NCBI GenBank assembly: GCA_934754515.1 | Contig: CAKVIG010000009.1 | Span: 1 to 64,000, forward strand | Reading direction: 5' to 3' | DNA: 64,000 bases | Origin: an uncultured Candidatus Melainabacteria bacterium | GTDB lineage: Bacteria; Cyanobacteriota; Vampirovibrionia; Gastranaerophilales; Gastranaerophilaceae | In this document: positions 33,728-43,234 of the stretch, piece by piece | Position numbering within the stretch: position 1 is the first letter of the stretch | How the letters are laid out: every line of letters begins with the position of its first letter | Translations under genes and position numbers: made by a program | The notes under the pieces: generated by a model | The model's database searches: none | The model's input: the letters and a program-made list of their open reading frames with translations, nothing else | What the model was told of the DNA's origin: nothing

Positions 33728-33737
33728 AGAGTTTTAT

Positions 33738-35537
33738 TTATTGTTCGTCATTTACTTTTTGTTTGTAAACGTGACCTTTTCTATCTTCTTCAATGTTTGG
33801 AGTATCAATTTCAAATACATAAGCATCGGCAGGAGCTAAGTTTACTTTCATTTCATTTGAATTAACTTGGAATTCACTCTTTTCGCCATATTCAGGAACC
33901 ATGTTTACAAGTTTTTGGTCAGCCTTTAATCCCGGGATTTCAATAATACCTGAAACATTTCTGTTTGGGTTTTTATTCGCTACAACAAGAATTGTTCTGC
34001 CATTATTGTGTCTTGCATAAGTTATGATTTGGTCGTTCTTGTCTTCACGTTTATCAAATTCAATAAAACTGCTATTTCTATCAGCCAAAACGTCCAAGTT
34101 ATTGGCTCTCATTTCCATTGCACCTTTGATAACTCTTTCAATATCAGGACAATCACCACCCGGTTGTCTTGAAATATTAAATAAAGCTAATCTGTAACGG
34201 TGTTCATTCATATCATATTTTGGAACTTGTTCGCCTGTTTTAGGGTCTGCTTTAGTTGTCCAAGTTTCTACGTTATCTTTATTTCTGTATTGATAATCGT
34301 AATAATCACCGGTTTGGAAACCATCGATATAATATGGGTTACACATTGGGATTGTTGATTGTAAAATTGTAGTCAATTTACAGAAATTTTCACCACCATG
34401 AATCATTGATGAGCTATCATCGTGAGTCAAAAAAGAACCAATTACACTCTTGCCTGCCGGTAATTTATGTGAAAGGTCTAGGTTAAATTTAATATAATCA
34501 TTGAATTCGCTTGCATTTCTCCAATCGTGAAAAATATGGTATTGACCGTAGTATTCGTCAAATCCTGCATTTAACAAATCTTCAGGTCTATCATAATTCA
34601 TATTTACCATTGGAGAAGCGCATTCATAAGTATAGCTTTCAGCAAGCCAAGCAAATTCAGGGTCTTTTTTATGTGAATATGAAATTAATTCGTCCCAAAA
34701 TTCGGTAGGTTTCGCTCTTGCTACGTCGGCTCTTATTCCATCAATGCCTAAATCAATGCAAGAATCAACAAATTGTTTGTGCATTTCCATTAAAGCAGGA
34801 TTTAAAGTTCTGTCTGCTTCATCAGCCCAAGGTTCAAACATTCTGATATCCGTCCAACCTTGAGGAGTTTTTTCTTCACCGTTTCTTCCGTAAGCCATCA
34901 ATTCGGGTTCTGCTTCAAACATATCAACGGAAGCACAACTTGGAAGGTCAAGCATAACCTTAATATTACGTTTATGACATTCATCTATTAAAGCTTTGAA
35001 CTGTTCATCAGGTGTTCTTGGGTCATTTTTATCAATCAACATTGGATCAATTGCCAAATGTCCATCATCATTAACAAATTTTTCAGGTGCATAAAGAGAA
35101 CCTGCTGTTCCTTGTGCATTCTTTTTACCCATTGGGTGAATTGGAAGAATGTGGATTGTATTGATTCCATCATTCTTTAATTCATCTAATCTATCAATCG
35201 CGCTCAAGAAAGTTCCGTTCTTTTCACCTTCTTTAAGCATAACAATATCATCACCGTTCAAATCTTTTGCGGTAAATGTTCTTGGAACAATCGCCATCAT
35301 AACAGATTCGTTGTTTTGAATCATTGAACGCAAATTATTTGTATAAGGTTGTTGAGCATTAGAATTCAAATCAACCTTTTTTACGCTTGCCGCATTCATC
35401 ATAGCAAGGTTTTGAAGATATTTTCCCGTAACTTCTTTATCCTGAACATTGTATTCTTTTGTTTCAGGCTTAATTGGGGTTTGATAGTTTGCTGTTGCTC
35501 TAAAGTTTACAGCTGAAATATTAGTTATTGCTGCCAT
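33738..35537 (-). CDS. GH13 alpha-amylase-family enzyme, GlgE-like
   Basis: This alpha-glucan-active enzyme has a (beta/alpha)8 catalytic domain. The nucleophile is D271 in GIDGIRADVARAKPTEFW, the acid/base E300 in AWLAESYTY, and the third Asp D373 in FLTHDDSS. The KPTEFWDELI and DWRN-type context recalls GlgE (alpha-1,4-glucan:maltose-1-phosphate maltosyltransferase) more than secreted amylases. It is shorter (599 residues) and lacks a signal peptide, so it acts in the cytoplasm, probably on storage glucan. The first 60 residues are a nonconserved lead with the NFRA motif shared by other local proteins. It overlaps the 838-residue gene upstream by 17 bases. Confidence 0.85.
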   Translation of the reverse strand: MAAITNISAVNFRATANYQTPIKPETKEYNVQDKEVTGKYLQNLAMMNAASVKKVDLNSNAQQPYTNNLRSMIQNNESVMMAIVPRTFTAKDLNGDDIVMLKEGEKNGTFLSAIDRLDELKNDGINTIHILPIHPMGKKNAQGTAGSLYAPEKFVNDDGHLAIDPMLIDKNDPRTPDEQFKALIDECHKRNIKVMLDLPSCASVDMFEAEPELMAYGRNGEEKTPQGWTDIRMFEPWADEADRTLNPALMEMHKQFVDSCIDLGIDGIRADVARAKPTEFWDELISYSHKKDPEFAWLAESYTYECASPMVNMNYDRPEDLLNAGFDEYYGQYHIFHDWRNASEFNDYIKFNLDLSHKLPAGKSVIGSFLTHDDSSSMIHGGENFCKLTTILQSTIPMCNPYYIDGFQTGDYYDYQYRNKDNVETWTTKADPKTGEQVPKYDMNEHRYRLALFNISRQPGGDCPDIERVIKGAMEMRANNLDVLADRNSSFIEFDKREDKNDQIITYARHNNGRTILVVANKNPNRNVSGIIEIPGLKADQKLVNMVPEYGEKSEFQVNSNEMKVNLAPADAYVFEIDTPNIEEDRKGHVYKQKVNDEQ

Positions 35538-38037
35538 CTTCTACCTTCTTTTCTATATTATGCGGATTTCTGATTTTACCGAAACAAAGTTGTGCAAGGA
35601 CTGTTACACCTAATACTGTTCCTGCAATTGCAGATGCTGTTCTAACCCATTTTTGGTTACCATATCTTCTTTCTGCTGCATTTTTAACGAAGTCTATCGG
35701 AGTTTGACCAACAAGGTTAAATGTAGACATTCTTGTTTTTGAACCTTTTACATAATTATCCAAAACGCCTGTATTCAATGTATGGTCAGTTTTTGTAAAG
35801 TCTAAAGTATTGTTACCCAACATATTTCTGAATCTTACCAAATATTGTTGGAAACGAGTTTTGATACCGCCTTCTGCGATAGCCTTATCAGTAGCTTCGG
35901 TTATATAACCTTTAGCTTTGATTTCATTAGGATTACCGTCAACTCTCCAAGTTGTTTGGAGAATGTCTTTATAAAGTTCTGCATTATTTACGGTATTCAA
36001 TTTCAAAATATTATCAGAAGAAGTTGCGCCTAAAACTGCTTGCTTACCGCGTTTAGCAAGTTCTTTACCGTACTCGTCAGCAGGAACTTCGCGTTTGTAT
36101 AAATCCATTGCGTGTAAAACTCTGTTGAATGAATTATTTACGCCTTGGTATCTGTCAACAATTCTTGTAACCATTTCGTGCTTTGCGGAACCAACACCTT
36201 TTGCATTTGCTTTAGCTGATTCAACACCGTTTAAATTACCTGTTTTATCTTTTGTTAAACCATCTAATAAATCAAATAATTCTTCGTTTGAATTTACTGA
36301 ATTTGCAAGTGTTTTTACATCTTCTTTTACTAATTTATCAATTGTACTTTTGAAATTACCCAAGCCATCCAAACGTCTTGCAGTATTGTTGAAGTTGTTT
36401 TCTATTCCTGTAATTAAATTCTTCAAAGCTTCATTTCTGCCGTTCAAGTCTTTGTCCATTTCAGCCATTACTTGAGCAAGTTTTGAAATAGCCTTGTTGT
36501 AAGCTTCTTCATTTTTAGTAAGTTCTGTTAACTTTTTATCCAAAATTTCTTTTGCAAATTCATCAGACTGACGCATTTGTTTTAATTCTTTGAATTTAAT
36601 ACCCAAAGAATCAAGCAATGTGCTTTCAAACTTAGCGTAAGAATGTGCTAAAACTGTTTGTGGAGCTTGTTCAACCTTGAATACTTTGCATTTATCCAAA
36701 GCTTTATTATTAGCCTTAAATTCACCTAAAATTTTTGCAAAATCTTGAATATTGTTGATTTTACCTTCATCTAAAATTCTTGAAGGAGTTTTTTGAAGTG
36801 ATTTTGAAATATCATCAACAACTTGGTTTCTGTAACCTTTAAATGCATCTTTAGAACCTTTTGCTTCTTTTTCGATTTTTTCGTCAAAGAACTTTTTCAA
36901 GTTACCTTTGATTTCATATAAATCATCTGCAGTAATAACTTTTTTATCACCGATTATTTTGTTCAATTCTTCTTTTGTTGGAACAAAGATTTTTTCGTAA
37001 GTAACTTTTTCTCTGTTTGGAACGTTGTTTTTGATATTGTTAATAATATTTTCAGAAGTCTTTTCATCTACTGCAAAACCGTTCTTTAACAAGTTATTCA
37101 AATCTTCTTTGATGCCGACTGCAACGTTAGAATCAAGATTTTTGGTTAACATTTCAACCACATTATCAAGTTCTGCTTTTGGAAGTTCTTGACCTTTGTA
37201 GTTTGCTAAAACTTTGCCAACTTCATTACCCAACTTGTTAGCTTCAATTTCGTTAACATTAATTGGCATTGAAGCAGTTTCTTTTGCTAAATGAGCAATC
37301 TTAGAATCATATCTAAAGTTTCTTGCTTTTTCCATAGCCGGAGCGATAAGTTTTTCCATACCGCAACAAATTAAAGCTGTCATAACAGGAGTCGCAAAAC
37401 CTGCTGTCAACATCCACAAAGTGTTGTCTTGAGTTGCAACTTTTCTCATTTGTTCTTTGATTAAGTCGTTACGGTTTTTAATTCCTCTTGGAATACCCAT
37501 TCTATCGCCGATTACATCTAAATCTTCTCCAGGGTATTCGCCGCGATACATATCCATTGGAATGTAGTTGCTGTCTTGGAATACTGATTTTTTTCTACCT
37601 TGGTCATCAATGTATTCTTTACCTACTGAAAAACCATGTAAAATTCTTGATGGAACATTGATAAATGCTTTAGGGAATAATGTCATAGAGGTCAAAAACG
37701 CACCTAAACCCAAATATTCCATAGTTCTAGCCATCGGATTTGTTGTTCTTGAAGCTAAATATGTTGCAATACCAATACCACCGATTTTTAAACCAACGTC
37801 ATTTAATCTGCCTAATTGGTGGTCGTTGGCTTTACCTTGAAAACCGTCTTTAACGGCTTTAACATCATAAGCAATATCTTTAATGAAATATTGAGGAACA
37901 GACAACAAAGTATCATGTACCAAGTGACCTTGCGGAGGAAGCGGTTTAATATCTTTATCGGTATTAATCGTACCTTTGGCTTCTCTGTAAGGAAGTTTAG
38001 TATTGTCTATATTTGGTTGTACCGGAGTTATTGCCAT
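35521..38037 (-). CDS. Large hypothetical membrane protein with coiled-coil middle
   Basis: I do not recognise this 838-residue protein. Likely membrane segments lie at about 83-98, 105-125, 207-228 and 805-825. Between 240 and 700 it is charged and helical (repeated Lys/Glu/Asn-rich stretches), probably coiled coil. It has no cleavable signal peptide. It is the middle gene of a three-gene operon: one base separates it from the 358-residue membrane protein upstream, and it overlaps the GH13 gene downstream. This suggests a membrane assembly linked to glucan metabolism, by inference only. Confidence 0.75.
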   Translation of the reverse strand: MAITPVQPNIDNTKLPYREAKGTINTDKDIKPLPPQGHLVHDTLLSVPQYFIKDIAYDVKAVKDGFQGKANDHQLGRLNDVGLKIGGIGIATYLASRTTNPMARTMEYLGLGAFLTSMTLFPKAFINVPSRILHGFSVGKEYIDDQGRKKSVFQDSNYIPMDMYRGEYPGEDLDVIGDRMGIPRGIKNRNDLIKEQMRKVATQDNTLWMLTAGFATPVMTALICCGMEKLIAPAMEKARNFRYDSKIAHLAKETASMPINVNEIEANKLGNEVGKVLANYKGQELPKAELDNVVEMLTKNLDSNVAVGIKEDLNNLLKNGFAVDEKTSENIINNIKNNVPNREKVTYEKIFVPTKEELNKIIGDKKVITADDLYEIKGNLKKFFDEKIEKEAKGSKDAFKGYRNQVVDDISKSLQKTPSRILDEGKINNIQDFAKILGEFKANNKALDKCKVFKVEQAPQTVLAHSYAKFESTLLDSLGIKFKELKQMRQSDEFAKEILDKKLTELTKNEEAYNKAISKLAQVMAEMDKDLNGRNEALKNLITGIENNFNNTARRLDGLGNFKSTIDKLVKEDVKTLANSVNSNEELFDLLDGLTKDKTGNLNGVESAKANAKGVGSAKHEMVTRIVDRYQGVNNSFNRVLHAMDLYKREVPADEYGKELAKRGKQAVLGATSSDNILKLNTVNNAELYKDILQTTWRVDGNPNEIKAKGYITEATDKAIAEGGIKTRFQQYLVRFRNMLGNNTLDFTKTDHTLNTGVLDNYVKGSKTRMSTFNLVGQTPIDFVKNAAERRYGNQKWVRTASAIAGTVLGVTVLAQLCFGKIRNPHNIEKKVEDGSNN

Positions 38038-38038
38038 A

Positions 38039-39115
38039 CTAAATCACCGTACTTTCTTTGTCTTTGTCCATAATATCTTTGTTTGCAAGTTTCCCCATGC
38101 TTTTTGCTCTATGAATAACATTTACTACACTGCCAACGGTTAAAGCCGTTGAGAATAAAAGCCAAGCTTTACCGGCATGTTTCATAAATCCTGTTGTACC
38201 TTCTTTACCTGTCCACAATGTTTTGCAAGCTTGAGTGAATGATTTTCCGAAAGTTTTAGAAATATCAACAAAATTTTCGCCGGCGTTCTTCATTCTTGCA
38301 GAAATTTTTGTTCCTAAACCTTCGTTAGGTTTTGCAATATGACGTTTTCTGTTAGAAATTGCGTCAAAGAAGTTACTCCAACTGTCTTGAACAGCTAGTC
38401 CTACAGCAGCACCTGCCCATGCGTATGATGCTAAGCTTTTTGCTGTTTTTGTAGAAGAAACAATACCTTGAATAATCGGAGTTGTTTCAGTAACTGAATC
38501 ATTCAAGTTATCGCCCATATTTAATTTTTTTGCGATATTATCGTAATATTTCACGCCATATTTAGGGTCATTTTGGATTAAATCTTTTCTAAAGAATTCA
38601 ACGCTATCATAAACTTTTCTTTGTTGAATTTGTGGTTCAATGTTCGCTGATTCGCCTGAGTTTTTAGGAAGCGGATAATAAACATGTTCAATAGGAAGTT
38701 CTGTATCCACACCAGTTCCCCAGTAAACAGGACGAGTTACCAAATCGTTTGCTAAAGTTTTACCTACACCATACATAACAACACCCAACGCCATATTCTT
38801 ACCGTTAAGTCCTGCTATTTTTTGAGATTTTGGTTTTAAGTCATGCAACAAATTAAACATCGCCATGAACATACCGCTACCTACCAAATATGGAATAATT
38901 CCCATTGATAGAAATTCATAAAAATCTGAGTTTACATCTCCCTTTAAGCCTTTTACAGGGTACTGTAAAAAAGCATTAGTTGTTTTTTGAAACTTTTGTC
39001 TTACACGAGTATTAAGCGTATTCGGCAAAAGTCTGGATTCCGCAGGAGCATCTTTTTTCTCTTCTGCTTGAGCTTTGAATTTTATGTTGTTTGAAAAATT
39101 TACCGGTTTAATCAT
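38039..39115 (-). CDS. Hypothetical membrane protein
   Basis: This 358-residue protein of unknown family has hydrophobic segments at about 72-90, 108-126, 229-246 and 317-335. Its N terminus is unstructured and includes NNIKFKAQAEEKK. It is the first gene of the operon with the 838-residue protein and the GH13 enzyme. A TATATATATAAAGTCC (plus-strand) promoter-like motif lies about 25-40 bp before the ATG. No good SD is visible (GGGATT at best). Confidence 0.75.
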   Translation of the reverse strand: MIKPVNFSNNIKFKAQAEEKKDAPAESRLLPNTLNTRVRQKFQKTTNAFLQYPVKGLKGDVNSDFYEFLSMGIIPYLVGSGMFMAMFNLLHDLKPKSQKIAGLNGKNMALGVVMYGVGKTLANDLVTRPVYWGTGVDTELPIEHVYYPLPKNSGESANIEPQIQQRKVYDSVEFFRKDLIQNDPKYGVKYYDNIAKKLNMGDNLNDSVTETTPIIQGIVSSTKTAKSLASYAWAGAAVGLAVQDSWSNFFDAISNRKRHIAKPNEGLGTKISARMKNAGENFVDISKTFGKSFTQACKTLWTGKEGTTGFMKHAGKAWLLFSTALTVGSVVNVIHRAKSMGKLANKDIMDKDKESTVI

Positions 39116-39137
39116 ACAAAAATCCCAATCTGGTACC

Positions 39138-39154
39138 CTATATATATAAAGTCC
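39138..39154 (-). promoter_or_regulatory. Shared promoter-like motif GGACTTTATATATATAG
   Basis: On the minus strand GGACTTTATATATATAG lies before the 358-residue membrane protein gene. It shares 14 consecutive bases with the motif at 17179-17193 and nearly as many with 28663-28677. Confidence 0.4.
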
Positions 39155-39290
39155 TTAAAAAAATAATATTTGCTAGTCTAAGTGCATGAACTTAACATAT
39201 TTTTACAATATTAAAAATACAACACACATTAAGTAAAATACCAAAAACAAAGAAGTTTTACAAGGTAAATTATTCAAAAACAATACAAAT

Positions 39291-40382
39291 TTACTTGCAG
39301 GTTATAAATGCATTTAAATATTGAATTAATTCATTAAATTCGATATTTTTACCTGTCTCTAATCTATTCTTCAAATATTCATCAATTGTATTTAATATTT
39401 CCACAAACGTAGCTTCCGCAAGATTGTTTTCAACATAATCCTCATAAACATCAAGTATATAAGCGTATGTATCTTCTCCAGCATGCATTTTTATTTTGAT
39501 TAAAGCTTGCTTAATGGCATCATTTGCAATATTTATATTCAAAATATTGTAGTATAATCCGGCTGAACGCTTCATTTTATTCATCAATACATCTTCCGGC
39601 ATGTATTGCATCATTGTTTCAAAATAATTTACAAATGATTCATAAAGTCTTTCTGGATTGAATTTTTTATAATTAAATTTCGTCACAAAAAAATCTTTTA
39701 AAAACAACTCTAAATCATTGTCTTTTGGAAAACATTTCGTTCTGATTTCTTGCCAATGTTTTTCTACACCATTTTCTTTTAAGAAATCTTCAATTAAAGT
39801 TATTTGATTTAAATTGCGATTGCTGTTTAATTTGTAATAAAGATTTCTTTTTGAAACATCATCTGTTTCAACCAATGTAACTTCAATCTTTTTAAGCATT
39901 GTAAATATTTTTGCAGCTTGCAGTTTTTCTTCTTTAATTTGTGACCAAAAATTGTGCAACAGCTTAAACATCGGTTTTGCTTTTTCATGACCCGATAAAC
40001 GCTCACCATTTATAATCTTATTAAACAACTCATTATCTTTTTCTTTAAGTTTTAACTTTGATTTGCCGTTGCTTAATAAATATTTTTTTCTTATAGTACG
40101 AATCGCTTTTTCATTCTGCTCAGTCGTCTTTTTATAGCATTCACAAACTGCGTGCAATAGAAGCGATAGCGACAAAATTCTATTTAGTCCGTCAACAATA
40201 GTAAACTCATCAAAACTTTTTTGGTCAACAAAAACAATGCCCAAATCTATTCTCTGAGTAAACTGTTCATCTTCTGTCATTAAATCCAAAAAATTAACAA
40301 GTTCATCAGAACACTTTGCATAATTCAAAGTGAATAAAGATTGAGCATTATTTAAAAATTCAAGTAAATTAACAACTTTCAT
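39291..40382 (-). CDS. DUF262/GmrS-like protein with altered active motif
   Basis: The N-terminal half resembles the DUF262 (ParB-like, GmrSD) domain. The segment FTIVDGLNRILSLSLLLHAVCE stands where the family has IVDGQQRLTTLxLLL, and NLYYKLNSNRNLNQITLIEDFL matches the later TLNxxGxxLxxxDLIKN motif. The catalytic DGQQR reads DGLNR, and no HNH (DUF1524) nuclease domain follows in its 363 residues. It is therefore probably not an active GmrSD restriction enzyme. It starts 3 bases after the winged-helix gene stop, so both are expressed together. Exact function is unknown. Confidence 0.65.
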   Translation of the reverse strand: MKVVNLLEFLNNAQSLFTLNYAKCSDELVNFLDLMTEDEQFTQRIDLGIVFVDQKSFDEFTIVDGLNRILSLSLLLHAVCECYKKTTEQNEKAIRTIRKKYLLSNGKSKLKLKEKDNELFNKIINGERLSGHEKAKPMFKLLHNFWSQIKEEKLQAAKIFTMLKKIEVTLVETDDVSKRNLYYKLNSNRNLNQITLIEDFLKENGVEKHWQEIRTKCFPKDNDLELFLKDFFVTKFNYKKFNPERLYESFVNYFETMMQYMPEDVLMNKMKRSAGLYYNILNINIANDAIKQALIKIKMHAGEDTYAYILDVYEDYVENNLAEATFVEILNTIDEYLKNRLETGKNIEFNELIQYLNAFITCK

Positions 40383-40385
40383 TAT

Positions 40386-40994
40386 CTACTCTGTTAAAAC
40401 AAAACCACCAGAAGGTACATTTTTTAACTTATCACCTTCAATTTTATTTCTTAAGTTTTTAATATATTTATAAACGTAATCTCTCGGTAAATCCAAAAGA
40501 GTTGCCAAATCTTTAGCAAAAACTGTCTTTCCAACATTATTCAAGAAATATTCAAATACCATTTGTTCTCTGTCTGTCAAAGATTTTTTCAAAACAATTT
40601 GAACTTCTTTCTTTGTTGTTGCAACTTCTTCTACTTTATCCAAAACTGTTTCTTTTTTCTTGTTTGAAACAGGCTTAACTTCTTGTTTTTTAGGTTCAGG
40701 TTTAACGATTTCTTCTTTTTGAACCTTCATTTCTCTTTTTCTTACTGAAAATGGTGTATGTGATAATTGACGTTCTCTTTCAAACGCACGTTCTGCAATT
40801 TTAGAAAAACTTTCGTGATTAGTTGTGCTTGTACTTGTTGAAGTTCCTTTAGACATAACAATATCAACAACATCATTGGTTGGTTTGCTTTCTTCTACTT
40901 CTTTTCCTAATCTTGCTGCAAATTCTTCAAGCGTAATTTTTTCCAAAGAGCCTCTCCATTGTCTTATCTCTTCCTTTGTCAAATAATTAGGCAT
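40386..40994 (-). CDS. Protein with C-terminal winged-helix DNA-binding domain
   Basis: The start is ATG 40994, behind AGGAG; a TTG one codon earlier is less likely. Residues 1-130 are charged, low-complexity and rich in Lys, Glu and Val. The last 65 residues look like an OmpR/PhoB-type winged helix: LTDREQMVFEYFLNN, FAKDLATLLDLPRDYVYKYIKNLRNKI and SGGFVL. No receiver domain is present. It is transcribed with the DUF262-like gene, which it may tether to DNA or regulate. The pairing is seen; the role is inferred. Confidence 0.7.
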   Translation of the reverse strand: MPNYLTKEEIRQWRGSLEKITLEEFAARLGKEVEESKPTNDVVDIVMSKGTSTSTSTTNHESFSKIAERAFERERQLSHTPFSVRKREMKVQKEEIVKPEPKKQEVKPVSNKKKETVLDKVEEVATTKKEVQIVLKKSLTDREQMVFEYFLNNVGKTVFAKDLATLLDLPRDYVYKYIKNLRNKIEGDKLKNVPSGGFVLTE

Positions 40995-41170
40995 CAAACT
41001 TCTCCTATAATAACCTGTGATAGTCTAACTTAATTCCCCATAACGGATTTACTTTTTATAATGTAACATAAAACATTTTAAATTTAACAAAATGTTTCAC
41101 GATGTAAAGATTTCTTTGCAAAGCTTAATAAATAAAAACCCTTCTATATATATTGGCAATCTCTTTTAGA

Positions 41171-41199
41171 TTTCCAAAATATCATGTTTGTTTTATACT
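41171..41199 (+). promoter_or_regulatory. Candidate promoter of prfA
   Basis: -35 TTTCCA (41171-41176), 17-bp spacer, -10 TATACT (41194-41199), 25 bp before the ATG. Confidence 0.35.
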
Positions 41200-41223
41200 T
41201 AACTTAACTAAAGAGGTAAAATT

Positions 41224-42309
41224 ATGAAAGATATGTTAGATAAAATCGTTCAGATAGAAAAAAGATATGTTGAATTAGGTGAAACTCTATCTGATCCGAA
41301 CGTAATCGCTGATTACAATAAATTCCGTGATTTATCAAAACAAAGAAAATCAATGGAAGAAACAGTTGAACTTTATTACGCGTGGAAAAAAGCTGTTGAC
41401 GCTATTGAAGAAGCAAAACAACTTATTCACGAAGAAAAAGACGAAGAAATGAAACAGTTCTTGAAAGCTGAAATGGAAGAAAACGAAAAGAAACTTCCTG
41501 AATACGAAGAAAGAATGAAGGTTCTTCTTCTTCCACGCGACCCGATGGATGATAAAGATATTATGCTTGAAATCAGAGGCGGCGCAGGCGGTGACGAAGC
41601 AAACATTTTCGCAGGTGATTTAATGAGAATGTATATGCGCTACGCCGATAAAATGGGATGGCAGACTCAAGTTTTAAGTAAGACCGAGTGCGAAGCCGGC
41701 GGCGTTAGTGAAGTTATTATTTCTATGAAAGGTGACAGTATTTATTCTCGTCTCAAATACGAATCAGGCGTTCACAGAGTTCAAAGAGTTCCTGCAACGG
41801 AATCTCAAGGCAGAGTTCACACTTCAACAGCAACCGTTGCGGTTATGCCTGAAGTTGACGACGTTGAAGTTGAATTAAATATGAACGATGTTGAAATTTC
41901 AACTGCTCGTTCTGGCGGTGCAGGCGGTCAAAACGTAAACAAAGTAGAAACCGCAGCGCGCGTATTCCACAAACCGACTGGAATTATGATTTTCTGTACA
42001 GAAGAACGTTCTCAATTGCAAAACAAAGAAAGAGCTTTACAAATCTTGAAAGCAAAACTTTATGATATGGAAGTTCAAAAACAAATGCAAGAAATCACCG
42101 ACTTAAGACGTTCTCAAGTCGGAACAGGTGATAGGAGTGAACGTATCAGAACATACAACTTCCCACAAGGTCGTTTGACAGACCACCGTATTAACCACAA
42201 CCTTAATGTTTGGACAGTAATTGACGGTGATTTAGACGAATTGATTGATTTGTTGACAGAATACGACCAAAAATTGAAGTTGGAAAAATTGGCTGAAACA
42301 CAAGCTTAA
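41224..42309 (+). CDS. prfA: Peptide chain release factor 1
   Basis: RF1 terminates translation at UAA and UAG. The stop-codon-reading PAT tripeptide is in [18 protein letters not shown] and the catalytic GGQ is in [15 protein letters not shown]. The 361-residue length is exact for the family. SD AGAGGT. prmC does not follow. Confidence 0.98.
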   Translation: MKDMLDKIVQIEKRYVELGETLSDPNVIADYNKFRDLSKQRKSMEETVELYYAWKKAVDAIEEAKQLIHEEKDEEMKQFLKAEMEENEKKLPEYEERMKVLLLPRDPMDDKDIMLEIRGGAGGDEANIFAGDLMRMYMRYADKMGWQTQVLSKTECEAGGVSEVIISMKGDSIYSRLKYESGVHRVQRVPATESQGRVHTSTATVAVMPEVDDVEVELNMNDVEISTARSGGAGGQNVNKVETAARVFHKPTGIMIFCTEERSQLQNKERALQILKAKLYDMEVQKQMQEITDLRRSQVGTGDRSERIRTYNFPQGRLTDHRINHNLNVWTVIDGDLDELIDLLTEYDQKLKLEKLAETQA

Positions 42310-42360
42310 TAAATGGAAAATGGAAAATTATTTAAAAATTTTTCATTTAACAAAAATGTA

Positions 42361-42394
42361 GGGTGGGAAAAGCGTGAGCGGTTCCCACTTTTTT
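42361..42394 (+). terminator. Intrinsic terminator after prfA
   Basis: GTGGGAA (42363-42369) pairs with TTCCCAC (42382-42388) and is followed by TTTTTT. A partly decayed relative of this sequence lies at about 52340-52376. Confidence 0.75.
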
Positions 42395-42547
42395 AATATT
42401 ATTGATACTGATATGCCATAAATTAAGCGATTATGAATTAAACCTAAATATTAATTTTGTAAACAAATATTAAATTCTATAAAGTTTATGTGCAAAAAAA
42501 AAATGTTCATGTTTTTACTTGTATGTACAAGCAAAAAGGAGTAAAAA

Positions 42548-42862
42548 ATGAAAATTCAAAAAATTATGAGTACAAATTTATCAAAAACAGCAAGAAATAC
42601 TGCAATAGGTTCTATGGTTGCACTTTCGACATTAGCTGCTGGCACAACTCTTCAAGCAAAAAACACGACAACTACAAAACCTGTAATTGAGCAAAATAAT
42701 AGCAAAACAGAAGCAAAGAATGATAAAAAAGATCTTTTAAAAATTTTGGGTTCTGTTGTTGGATGTCTAGCATTTTGCGCTGCAATGCCAGACTCTGAAA
42801 TTGGCAAAAAGCATTGGGGATTTCGTTGGTATTTTGAAAACAATAAAAACAACCAAGATTAA
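42548..42862 (+). CDS. Small hypothetical exported or membrane protein
   Basis: ATG 42548 has the SD AAGGAG. The 104-residue product starts with a basic stretch and a hydrophobic segment ending in an Ala-rich cleavage-like site (TLAAGTTLQAKN), then a linker. A second hydrophobic segment (LLKILGSVVGCLAFCAAM, about 61-78) and a Trp/Phe-rich tail follow. The family is unknown. Confidence 0.6.
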   Translation: MKIQKIMSTNLSKTARNTAIGSMVALSTLAAGTTLQAKNTTTTKPVIEQNNSKTEAKNDKKDLLKILGSVVGCLAFCAAMPDSEIGKKHWGFRWYFENNKNNQD

Positions 42863-42884
42863 AATTTAAAATTATTAATATTGA

Positions 42885-42909
42885 GTAGGTCAGGCAATGC
42901 CTGACCTAC
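42885..42909. repeat. Perfect 11-bp palindrome
   Basis: GTAGGTCAGGC-AAT-GCCTGACCTAC. No T tract follows in either direction, so it is more likely a dispersed repeat than a terminator. Confidence 0.6.
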
Positions 42910-42951
42910 CTATCTATGATTATAATTGTTTAATTTTAACAATGTTTATGA

Positions 42952-42963
42952 TATAAATAAAAT
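42952..42963 (+). promoter_or_regulatory. Leaderless-type -10 box of ylxR
   Basis: -10 TATAAA (42952-42957) ends six bases before the ATG, with no SD. The -35 is weak (TTTAAT near 42929). Confidence 0.35.
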
Positions 42964-43218
42964 ATGAATAAACAAAGAAAATGCGTTGGATGCGGAGAAT
43001 TTAAGCCAAGAGAAAATCTTATCAGGATTATGAAAACGGATAAAGAGGGATTGGTTGTAAACCCAAATTCTAAAACATTTGGCAGATCAGCATATCTTTG
43101 TTATAATCAGAGTTGTATAGAATTGGCATTTAAAAAATTAAAATTAAATAAAGCGTTGAAAACCAACGCAACTCTTGAAAAAGCAACACTTTTAGATTTG
43201 CTGAAAAAAGAGAAATAA
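42964..43218 (+). CDS. ylxR: YlxR/DUF448 family protein
   Basis: This small RNA-binding protein is commonly encoded between nusA and infB; recent work on the family links it to RNase P (RnpM). The signature RKCVGCGEFKPRENLIRI is at the N terminus and GRSAYLC in the middle. The length of 84 residues is typical. infB follows 16 bp on, the usual order, but nusA is not upstream. Confidence 0.9.
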   Translation: MNKQRKCVGCGEFKPRENLIRIMKTDKEGLVVNPNSKTFGRSAYLCYNQSCIELAFKKLKLNKALKTNATLEKATLLDLLKKEK

Positions 43219-43234
43219 GCTTGAAAGGAAATTT

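Noticed and set aside
39291..40994. Active defence (GmrSD-like) system
   Set aside because: The catalytic motif is altered, the nuclease domain is missing, and the surroundings are not a defence island.
42885..42909. Terminator for the 104-residue gene
   Set aside because: The stem is perfect but no T run follows in either direction, so it is listed as a repeat.
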